A stretch of 13,156 bases of DNA, from contig UQXC01000056.1 of assembly GCA_900544995.1 (NCBI GenBank), positions 1-13,156 of the forward strand. Reading direction: 5' to 3'. The first letter of the stretch is position 1. Each line of letters opens with the position of its first letter. A program made the translations under genes and the position numbers. The notes under the pieces were generated by a model, which made no database searches, was not told the DNA's origin, and saw only the letters and a program-made list of their open reading frames with translations. The stretch is from an uncultured Collinsella sp. (GTDB taxonomy: Bacteria; Actinomycetota; Coriobacteriia; Coriobacteriales; Coriobacteriaceae). Below are positions 7,257-13,156 of the stretch, in pieces.

Positions 7257-7519
7257 TAGGCGATCTCGGCGCGAGCGGCCTCGATAGCGCGTGTAAGCTG
7301 GTCGGCGCAGGAGGTCTTTTTCATACCGCAGGTATTACCGGCGAGAACCTCGATTACGCGATCGGCAGGAGCGCCCTCGACCAGCTTGGAGATAGCCTTG
7401 AGATTGCCGTCGCAGCCGCCGGTAAACTCAAGGCCCATCACCTTGTTGCCGTCATCGGAAAGGTCAAGGTGAATATTGCGAGCACAAACGCCCTGAGGCT
7501 TGTAATCAAACGAAATCAT
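7256..7519 (-). CDS. Small TSCPD-domain protein with four conserved cysteines
   Basis: This 87-residue cytoplasmic protein matches the pattern of the small TSCPD family recorded as an uncharacterised four-Cys protein (TIGR03905-like). The cysteines are Cys12, Cys36 in GGCDGN, Cys64 in GNTCG and Cys71 in TSCADQ, spaced as expected for a metal- or cluster-binding site. TSCPD domains also occur at the end of some B12-dependent ribonucleotide reductases, but here the domain stands alone. The ATG at 7519 has an AGAGGGG Shine-Dalgarno. The stop shares one base with the start of the Tat lipoprotein gene, which makes this the first gene of a two-gene unit. The role is unknown, and the link with an exported lipoprotein is unexplained. 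Confidence 0.9.
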   Translation of the reverse strand: MISFDYKPQGVCARNIHLDLSDDGNKVMGLEFTGGCDGNLKAISKLVEGAPADRVIEVLAGNTCGMKKTSCADQLTRAIEAARAEIA

Positions 7520-7553
7520 GCGATCCCCTCTCAGAATGTTATTCGAGACGACT

Positions 7554-7580
7554 ATTATCCCCGTCTTTCCCTAAATGCAA
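7554..7580 (-). promoter_or_regulatory. Possible promoter of the TSCPD-lipoprotein unit
   Basis: On the minus strand TTGCAT and GATAAT are 15 bases apart, about 35 bases before the TSCPD start. The -10 match is good, but the -35 match (3 of 6) and the spacing are poor. Confidence 0.35.
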
Positions 7581-7583
7581 CGA

Positions 7584-7621
7584 GGCGCTTTGCCGGCAAC
7601 ACACATTACCAGCAAAGCGCC
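7584..7621 (-). terminator. Hairpin after purB
   Basis: A perfect 10-bp stem, GGCGCTTTGC with GCAAAGCGCC, and an 18-base loop lie 26 bases downstream of the purB stop. Neither strand shows a good T-run after it. It probably helps end or protect the purB transcript. Confidence 0.55.
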
Positions 7622-7647
7622 CTAAAAAGCTAACGTTATGCCCGAAC

Positions 7648-8994
7648 CTACTCGAAGCTCAGCTGCTCCAGGCGATCGAAGACCGTGTCGATACGGGTGA
7701 GGAAGTCCCACGGATCAAAGATCTCGTCGAGTTTCTCCTGGCTGACGGTGCAGCGCGGATCGGCCTCGAGACGCTCCTTAAAGGTAGGGCCGGAGACACA
7801 ATCCTGTACCTCGTGCCAGGTTGCCATGGCGTTCTCCTGCACAATGGCGTACGCGTCCTCGCGGGTGATGCCCGTGTCGACGAGGGCGAGCAGGACCTTG
7901 GAGGAGAAGATGAGGCCGCGTGTCTTGTTGAGGTTGGCCATCATGCGAGCGGGATACAGCTGCAGGCCGTCGATAACGCGGATGAGGCACTGGAACATGT
8001 GGTCGAGGGCGATGAAGCTGTCGGCCTGGGCGACGCGCTCGGCAGAGGAGTGCGAAATGTCACGCTCGTGCCACAGGGCGACGTTGTCGAAGGCAACCTG
8101 CGCGTTGGCCTTCACGACGCGCGACAGGCCGCAGACCTTCTCCATGGTGATGGGGTTGCGCTTGTGCGGCATGGCGGAGCTGCCCTTTTGACCCTTACGG
8201 AACGGTTCCTCGGCCTCGAGTGTATCGGTCTTCTGCAGATTGCGAACCTCGGTAGCGATGCGCTCACAGGTGGCCGCGGTGGTGGCGAGAACGCCGGCGA
8301 GATAGGCATGGTGATCGCGGCTGATGACCTGCGTGGACAGAGGATCGTGGACCAGGCCCAGATGCTCGCAGACGTACTCCTCGACGAACGGCTCGATGGA
8401 GCTGTACGTGCCGACAGCGCCCGAGATAGCACCGAAGGCAACGTTCTTGCGGGCATCCTCAAGACGGTCCAGATCGCGCTTGAGCTCCCAGGCCCAAGAG
8501 CCAAACTTCATGCCGAAGGTCATCGGCTCGGCATGGATGCCATGAGTACGGCCGGCGCAGAGCGTGTTGCGCTCCTCAAAGGCGCGACGCTTGCAAATCT
8601 CGCCGAGCTTCTTGACATCCTCGATGATCAGGTCGCAGGCCTGGGTGAGCTGGTAGCACAGGGCCGTGTCGCCCAGATCGGAGCTGGTCATGCCATAGTG
8701 AACCCAGCGGCTGGGTTTGGGGTCGCCCTCGGGAACATCGGCATCGATGTATTCCTTCATGTTGGTCAGGAAGGCAATGACGTCGTGGCGCGTGACTTCC
8801 TCGATCTCATCGACCTTCGCCTTCTCAAAGTTGGCATGGTCGCGGATCCACTGGGCCTCGTCTTTGGAAATACCGATCTTGCCGAGCTCCGCCTGGGCCT
8901 CGCAGGCCAAGACCTCGATCTCCTGCCAAATGGCGTACTTGTTCTCGAGGGAGAAAATGTGTCCCATCTCCGGGCGGGTATAGCGATCGATCAT
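7648..8994 (-). CDS. purB: Adenylosuccinate lyase
   Basis: This cytoplasmic fumarase-fold enzyme acts twice in purine synthesis, splitting SAICAR to AICAR and adenylosuccinate to AMP, each time releasing fumarate. It has 448 residues, of normal length. TSSDLGDTA lies at about 103-111, the catalytic-histidine motif GRTHGIHAEP at 148-157, and the superfamily signature SSAMPHKRNP at 272-281 with the mobile-loop serine. The frame is open up to 9060, but the ATG at 8994 has AAAAAGGAG five bases upstream and begins MIDRYTRPEM, the usual PurB N-terminus, so the shorter start is chosen. It appears single-gene, with a hairpin downstream. purC lies about 4 kb away rather than adjacent. A TACAAT box at 9039-9044 could be its -10 element, without a clear -35. 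Confidence 0.97.
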   Translation of the reverse strand: MIDRYTRPEMGHIFSLENKYAIWQEIEVLACEAQAELGKIGISKDEAQWIRDHANFEKAKVDEIEEVTRHDVIAFLTNMKEYIDADVPEGDPKPSRWVHYGMTSSDLGDTALCYQLTQACDLIIEDVKKLGEICKRRAFEERNTLCAGRTHGIHAEPMTFGMKFGSWAWELKRDLDRLEDARKNVAFGAISGAVGTYSSIEPFVEEYVCEHLGLVHDPLSTQVISRDHHAYLAGVLATTAATCERIATEVRNLQKTDTLEAEEPFRKGQKGSSAMPHKRNPITMEKVCGLSRVVKANAQVAFDNVALWHERDISHSSAERVAQADSFIALDHMFQCLIRVIDGLQLYPARMMANLNKTRGLIFSSKVLLALVDTGITREDAYAIVQENAMATWHEVQDCVSGPTFKERLEADPRCTVSQEKLDEIFDPWDFLTRIDTVFDRLEQLSFE

Positions 8995-9096
8995 AGCGGC
9001 TCCTTTTTGGTTATTGGCACGTTGGTCGTAACCCATCCATTGTACCGTGCGCAGGTGCAAGTATGGGCAGCAGGCATTAACCTAACATTTTGGAAT

Positions 9097-9114
9097 TGGA
9101 GCGGGCAACGGGAC
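9097..9114 (-). pseudogene. Truncated copy of the tRNA-Gly 3' end
   Basis: Bases 9097-9114 are identical over 18 bases to 9288-9305, the CCA end, discriminator, acceptor 3' strand and 3' T-stem of the intact tRNA-Gly. The copy breaks at the T-arm, just after CGGGAC on the plus strand, and runs into palindromic sequence. The break point corresponds to that of the tRNA-Lys fragment at 358-388. Confidence 0.75.
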
Positions 9115-9240
9115 GTCCGCGTATTTGCTTCGCAAATCCGCACCGGCTGCGGCCGCCTATCGGCGACCTTGCCTGCTCGCTATAAACGCTTCGCGTTTAT
9201 TTAACGCTCGCACCCTGTCGGGTTCGAGTCCCGGCACTTT
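9115..9240. repeat. Palindromic element next to the tRNA-Gly 3' end
   Basis: It contains ATTTGC/GCAAAT with loop TTC (9123-9137), GCGGCCGC (about 9148-9155), and ATAAACGC/GCGTTTAT with loop TTC (9182-9200). It ends in a perfect T-arm-like hairpin at 9218-9234 (TCGGG, TTCGAGT, CCCGG). That hairpin has the same loop as the adjacent tRNA-Gly but reads on the opposite strand. The architecture matches the element at 389-494. It is non-coding, with no transposase nearby. Confidence 0.6.
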
Positions 9241-9244
9241 ATTG

Positions 9245-9276
9245 AAAAAGGCACGGTAACGAAACGTTGCCGTGCC
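9245..9276 (-). terminator. Rho-independent terminator of tRNA-Gly
   Basis: On the minus strand GGCACGGCAAC, loop GTTTC, GTTACCGTGCC forms an 11-position stem with one C-A mismatch, followed by TTTTT. It lies 11 bases beyond the encoded CCA of tRNA-Gly. Confidence 0.9.
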
Positions 9277-9287
9277 TGAAATTCGAA

Positions 9288-9362
9288 TGGAGCGGGCAAC
9301 GGGACTCGAACCCGCGAGTGTCAGCTTGGGAAGCTGATGCCTTACCACTTGGCGATGCCCGC
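9288..9362 (-). tRNA. tRNA-Gly (anticodon CCC)
   Basis: The minus strand gives a full cloverleaf of 75 bases including an encoded CCA. The acceptor stem is GCGGGCA with TGCCCGC, the discriminator is T, and the anticodon stem-loop is TCAGC, TTCCCAA, GCTGA, giving anticodon CCC. The T arm is GCGGG, TTCGAGT, CCCGT. A promoter-like TATACT lies 11 bases upstream and a terminator follows, so it is probably a single-gene transcript. Confidence 0.95.
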
Positions 9363-9373
9363 TTGTGTTGGCT

Positions 9374-9403
9374 AGTATAACGCGGTTGTCTTGTTCGATA
9401 CAA
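9374..9403 (-). promoter_or_regulatory. Probable promoter of tRNA-Gly
   Basis: On the minus strand TTGTAT and TATACT are 18 bases apart; the -10 box ends 11 bases before the tRNA 5' end. The -10 match is 5 of 6 and the -35 match 3 of 6. A CTTGT/ACAAG inverted repeat overlaps the -35 region. Confidence 0.5.
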
Positions 9404-9612
9404 GAGTGGCGATGCTTGTTTTAGCTGTGGAGGTTCGTTTGAAAATCGCGTCAATTGTGGAGACGAGGACCTTTGGCTTCCTGTTCCCCTTATCTTCTAC
9501 CTGCGCTTTTGCTTGATTGTTGTATTTGAGCTCGATTTGTCAGAAATCGGGCAAGCTTTTGGTCAGCTTCTGGTACTTACCCGCATGAACCATGGCGGTA
9601 GCCTCATCCCAA
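9404..9612. other. Intergenic leader region before the adhesin gene
   Basis: No gene is supported here. The stretch looks less GC-rich than its neighbours and should contain the adhesin promoter on the plus strand, between tRNA-Gly (minus) and the adhesin (plus). No clear -35/-10 pair could be picked out. No homopolymer tract or invertible repeat suggesting phase variation was seen. Confidence 0.4.
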
Positions 9613-9652
9613 GCGTCGCAGCCTCCCCGTGCGACGCACGAGGGATAAGGAG
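9613..9652 (+). promoter_or_regulatory. Leader hairpin and Shine-Dalgarno of the adhesin gene
   Basis: A perfect 8-bp stem, GCGTCGCA with TGCGACGC, has the nine-base loop GCCTCCCCG. It ends nine bases before the strong Shine-Dalgarno AAGGAG (9647-9652), itself five bases from the ATG. The loop contains CTCC, complementary to GGAG of the Shine-Dalgarno, so a pseudoknot that hides the ribosome site is possible. The stem is plain in sequence; the regulatory role is inference. Confidence 0.5.
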
Positions 9653-9657
9653 CAGCC

Positions 9658-12600
9658 ATGTCCAACGCACCCACGCACTCTGTCCACAGCGCAATCGCAA
9701 CAGGTCCGCTGCTCCTGCTCCTCTTCCTGCTTTTCGGCTGCCTGGCACCGGGAGCCGCATTTGCCGTCGATGGCTACGACCAGCTCGGCTTCCGCACTAT
9801 TAGCGATGATTGTGGACCCTTCTTCATCGGTAAGTATGAAGCTCAAGACACCTCGATTGCCTACTGCATGAACCAGGAGCGCCCCGGCCCCACCAAACCG
9901 GGCGGCCCATGGCTCAACTTTGATCAAGGCTGGGTGTGGCTCGACGACGAGTTCGCGGCAATCGTTTGTCACGGATATCCTACCGCCACGTCGTTTGGCG
10001 GTTACCATCTTTCACCCGATCGCGCCCGCGCCGCCACCCAGCTTGCCGTATGGATGCTCAACGGCACTACCCATGTCGACGGCACCTACTCCTACACGAC
10101 CGCTCAGGGTAAAACCAAGAGCGGACACTTTACCGCCGACAATGAAGTCGTGGCGGCTGCGCGGTGGCTCCACGACAGCGCAAAATCAGGAAGCATCAAA
10201 GCCGCTCCGCACCGCGCGCGACGCTATCTAGGGGCCGTATCGGGCGGCAGCAAACGTCAAGACATGCTCCATGTACTGCCGGCGGTCTCTGTTTCCTTCC
10301 AAAAGCAGTCTGCCAACACCGTTATTACCAGCGGAAACAATACCTATCAGTTTACTGGGGCAACATTCGATATTTTTGAGAGCGCCAGCGGCGCGCGTGT
10401 CGGCACCATCAAGATGGACAGCAACGGTCGAGCGCAAGCAACACTTCTGCCCAACACGGCATACTACCTAGTTGAAACGAAGGCGCCGGCCGGCTATGTC
10501 CCCCGTCGCGATCGCATCGCCTTTACCACGGGGAATGACGGTGGACAGGTCGCCATTGATGAACAGCCCGGCACCATCAACCTGCGTATCGTAAAACTCG
10601 ATGCCGCGACGAATGCCGGCCCCCAGGTGGGTTCTTCACTCGCAGGAGCAGAGTTCACGTGTGTGTCACAATCAACCCCTGGATGGGCGCAAATCCTCAC
10701 GACCGACGAAAGCGGTCGGGCCACCCTCGCCGATGTCCCCTTAGGAACCTTTACCATCTACGAATCAAAAGCCCCCGAGGGCTATCTGCCATCCAACGAC
10801 AGCTGGACCTATACCGTCGGAGCCGACCAGCTCGGCGATTCAGGTGTGATCGAGATCGAATCTCGCGTTTCCGATATCCCCATTGCGTTTGACCTTGAGA
10901 TTTCCAAATTCAAGGATTACGGCAATAGCGACCAATCCGGCCTGGAGCAGCCGGCGGGTGGTGTTGTCTTTGAGGTTGTCAGCAACAGCTCTCAGCAGGT
11001 TGTTGGCACACTGACCACAAACATCTATGGCTTTGCCTCCACCAAAGACCAGCCCGAAGCATGGTTCGGCACAGGTAAGCGACCCGCCGGTGTCCACGGA
11101 GCCGTCCCATACGACCGTGCCGGCTACACGGTTCGCGAGGTTCCGGAAACCGTCCCCGAGGGTTTTAAACGTGCAGGGGAATGGACCGTCGGGGCCAATC
11201 AGATTTCCAACGGCGCCGAGCTTCAATATATCGTGGACAACCACGCTCTGTCGACGCATCTCCAGATTGTAAAACGCGATGCCCAGACAGGCGCTTCTGT
11301 TCCACTAGCCGGATTCACCTTCCAACTACTCGACAGCAATCACGAATCTGTCTCACAAACTTGCTGGTATCCAACACATAACGTAATGGACACCTTTACG
11401 ACTGACGCGACCGGGACCGTCACACTGCCCGAATCGCTCGTGTCGGGCACCTATTATGTACGCGAAACCTCGGCCAAAGAGCCCTATCTTGTCGGCGAGG
11501 AGATCGAGGTAAACATACCCGCCGACATGAACCTAACGCCCGTTGCAATCGCCTCGTATTATGACCACGCCGCGACCGGAAACATCAGGATCGTTAAAAC
11601 CGATGCCGTAGACGGCAGCAGCCTCGCGGGCGCCGTCTTTGAGATCCGTGCCTCGGGTGATATCGTGCGCCCCGACGGTAGCATTGCCGCGCTCGACGGT
11701 GAGACTGTCACGACCGTCACGACGGATGAAACTGGAGAAGCACGCGCGGACGACCTCCCGCTGGGATCTGGCACCGCACGCTACGAGGTTGTCGAGACTC
11801 AAGCGCCGGCAGGCTTCTTACTCGATCGGACATCCCATATTGTCGACCTTACTTATGCCGACCAGAAAACACCCGTTGTAGAAGCACGGCTTAACGTATC
11901 CGACGATTACACCAAGGTTGATATCTCCAAGGTCGATGCAAGCGGTGAGCAGGAAGTGGAAGGCGCACAGCTCACCTTATATGGTCCCGATAAAACCGAA
12001 ATAGACTCCTGGACCTCATCCGACAAGCCGCACCGCGTCGAACATCTTGCACCCGGCACCTACTCGTTGCGCGAAATGATGTCTCCGCGGACCTATGACC
12101 TTGCCGAGGAGATAACGTTTGAAATAAAAGATACGGGAGAAGTCCAATCCGTCGCGATGAAGGATGCGCCCATCGAGATCAAGGGGCAGGTCGACAAGCG
12201 TCAGGAACTTGTCCAACCTATCGAAAAGGGCCTGTTGGCTAACGGCGATGGTAAAAACCGCGCCACGACGCAAACCAATAGTGATGGGCTTTTCTCCTAT
12301 ACCATCGATGCTCGAAACGATTCCGCTACTTGGGTTGATGAGTTTACGATTACCGATGATCTTGAGTGCGCCAAAGACGGCACGGCGAGATTCGTCTCAA
12401 TCGAAACCCCCGTCGCCATCGGCGACCTCAACGGTCTGTGCAACGTGTGGTATCGCACGACGCCGTTGGACTCGACAGACGTCGATGAACCGGCGAACGC
12501 GACACTTGACGATGGGCACGAAAATCCTTGGCTTGAGTCCGACGAAGTAAAAGAGAGCCTTGGTGAGGACTATCGCCTCGTCGATTACGACGGCTGGCGC

Positions 12601-13089
12601 CTCTGGAAGGCGGATGTCTCGACCACGGAATCCACCACACTCGAGGCGGAAGAGCTCGACCTTGCATCCAATACCGTCGTAACAGGCATTCGAATTGAAT
12701 ACGGTGCGGTAGCCGCCGACTTTACGACTCGAAGCGATGCGGATTCTTGGACCCGCGATGATCTCAAAGATGAGCACGACGACCTTGACGATGCCAAAGC
12801 AATCCTTGGCACAGACGCTCGGGGCGCAGTCGTACATATGCAGGCAACGTCGGCTTATACGCCCCAAACCGCACTCACCAACAGCGCGCGCGTCGATCTT
12901 TGCCGCAACGGTGGCGGCGATAAACTTGAGTCACATGACGAGGACAGCGTCATTCAACGCTGTACCCTACCGCAGGACCTACCGGCAACAGGATCAGTTC
13001 CCATCGCCGCTTGCATCACCGCGCTCCTGACCTCGGGTGCCGCAGCCCTATGGTTCGCTCGCCTTAGGTCGATCCCAAAGAAGCGCTAG
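9658..13089 (+). CDS. LPATG-anchored thioester-domain adhesin with SpaA/Cna-B repeats
   Basis: This 1143-residue surface protein is probably an adhesin or pilus-tip subunit. A signal peptide (1-36, ending AAFA) precedes a thioester-type domain (about 45-205). Cys70 in AYCMNQ and Gln128 in TQLAVW match the Cys-Gln thioester pair used for covalent host attachment in Gram-positive adhesins. Six SpaA/Cna-B-like repeats follow, near 212-303, 308-403, 411-528, 533-635, 641-747 and 752-837. Most pair an early Lys (313, 417, 539, 647, 758) with a late Glu in ETKAPAGY-like motifs (273, 369, 494, 603, 713, 806), as for self-formed isopeptide bonds. Residues 838-1100 form an acidic domain I cannot assign. 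The end is a canonical sorting signal: LPATG (1108-1112), a hydrophobic span (1114-1134) and RLRSIPKKR. No pilin YPKN motif and no sortase gene were seen, so monomeric adhesin versus tip pilin is open. Confidence 0.93.
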   Translation: MSNAPTHSVHSAIATGPLLLLLFLLFGCLAPGAAFAVDGYDQLGFRTISDDCGPFFIGKYEAQDTSIAYCMNQERPGPTKPGGPWLNFDQGWVWLDDEFAAIVCHGYPTATSFGGYHLSPDRARAATQLAVWMLNGTTHVDGTYSYTTAQGKTKSGHFTADNEVVAAARWLHDSAKSGSIKAAPHRARRYLGAVSGGSKRQDMLHVLPAVSVSFQKQSANTVITSGNNTYQFTGATFDIFESASGARVGTIKMDSNGRAQATLLPNTAYYLVETKAPAGYVPRRDRIAFTTGNDGGQVAIDEQPGTINLRIVKLDAATNAGPQVGSSLAGAEFTCVSQSTPGWAQILTTDESGRATLADVPLGTFTIYESKAPEGYLPSNDSWTYTVGADQLGDSGVIEIESRVSDIPIAFDLEISKFKDYGNSDQSGLEQPAGGVVFEVVSNSSQQVVGTLTTNIYGFASTKDQPEAWFGTGKRPAGVHGAVPYDRAGYTVREVPETVPEGFKRAGEWTVGANQISNGAELQYIVDNHALSTHLQIVKRDAQTGASVPLAGFTFQLLDSNHESVSQTCWYPTHNVMDTFTTDATGTVTLPESLVSGTYYVRETSAKEPYLVGEEIEVNIPADMNLTPVAIASYYDHAATGNIRIVKTDAVDGSSLAGAVFEIRASGDIVRPDGSIAALDGETVTTVTTDETGEARADDLPLGSGTARYEVVETQAPAGFLLDRTSHIVDLTYADQKTPVVEARLNVSDDYTKVDISKVDASGEQEVEGAQLTLYGPDKTEIDSWTSSDKPHRVEHLAPGTYSLREMMSPRTYDLAEEITFEIKDTGEVQSVAMKDAPIEIKGQVDKRQELVQPIEKGLLANGDGKNRATTQTNSDGLFSYTIDARNDSATWVDEFTITDDLECAKDGTARFVSIETPVAIGDLNGLCNVWYRTTPLDSTDVDEPANATLDDGHENPWLESDEVKESLGEDYRLVDYDGWRLWKADVSTTESTTLEAEELDLASNTVVTGIRIEYGAVAADFTTRSDADSWTRDDLKDEHDDLDDAKAILGTDARGAVVHMQATSAYTPQTALTNSARVDLCRNGGGDKLESHDEDSVIQRCTLPQDLPATGSVPIAACITALLTSGAAALWFARLRSIPKKR

Positions 13090-13098
13090 CGCGATGAA

Positions 13099-13134
13099 AA
13101 AGCGGGCGAGCCAGTCCCCTGGCTCGCCCGCTTT
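13099..13134. terminator. Long hairpin terminator after the adhesin gene
   Basis: A perfect 16-bp stem, AAAGCGGGCGAGCCAG with its complement, and loop TCCC begins 9 bases after the adhesin stop. On the plus strand it ends in CTTTC; on the minus strand it is followed by a run of T (complement of 13097-13101). It could therefore work in both directions. Confidence 0.85.
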
Positions 13135-13143
13135 CAATCATGT

Positions 13144-13150
13144 AAAGGAG
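13144..13150 (+). promoter_or_regulatory. Shine-Dalgarno for a plus-strand gene beyond the window
   Basis: AAAGGAG stands six bases from the window end with no start codon inside. It fits a gene whose start codon lies just outside, on the same strand as the adhesin; a pilus or sortase gene there would be unsurprising but is not seen. Confidence 0.5.
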
Positions 13151-13156
13151 TCAACG

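Noticed and set aside
7813..9204. Plus-strand open frame of 463 codons opposite purB
   Set aside because: It is the antisense shadow of a confidently identified purB gene in high-GC DNA; its translation is low in family-like motifs and it runs on into the tRNA-associated palindromes.
11311..11400. Pilin-type lysine motif (YPTHN) in the adhesin
   Set aside because: The motif lacks the lysine of YPKN and lies in a Cna-B loop, so it does not support a polymerising backbone pilin.

Overview
The window reads as chromosomal DNA of a high-GC anaerobic actinobacterium of the class Coriobacteriia, most likely Collinsella or a close relative. This rests on overall gene character: GC-rich codon use, a TSCPD four-cysteine protein, a Tat-dependent lipoprotein, and a large SpaA/Cna-B surface adhesin ending in an LPATG sorting signal. 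It is inference, not a database match.

Layout. From about 320 to 9362 everything is on the minus strand; only the last gene is on the plus strand. Reading the minus strand from right to left: tRNA-Gly(CCC) with its terminator; purB (adenylosuccinate lyase); a two-gene unit of a small TSCPD protein whose stop overlaps the start of a Tat lipoprotein (TAATG); an OmpR-family response regulator and its histidine kinase, 11 bases apart; purC (SAICAR synthetase) directly followed by a two-TM basic membrane protein whose GTG start abuts the purC stop; an M29 metallo-aminopeptidase; and tRNA-Lys(TTT) with its terminator. On the plus strand, 9658-13089 encodes a 1143-residue secreted, wall-anchored adhesin. 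Its parts are a signal peptide, a thioester-forming domain, six SpaA/Cna-B-like repeats, an unassigned C-terminal domain, LPATG, a membrane anchor and a basic tail. A long hairpin terminator follows, and a Shine-Dalgarno sequence at the right edge suggests another plus-strand gene starts just outside.

How the genes relate. purB and purC both serve IMP/AMP synthesis but are not adjacent. The two-component pair has no obvious target in the window. The adhesin needs a sortase that is not present here.

The most unusual structure is non-coding. Downstream of both tRNA genes lies a truncated copy of that tRNA's own 3' end, broken at the T-arm, then about 85-105 bases of short triloop palindromes, then a second T-loop motif matching the neighbouring tRNA. 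The two loci (about 358-494 and 9097-9235) share this architecture and local sequence similarity, suggesting a dispersed palindromic element associated with tRNA 3' ends.
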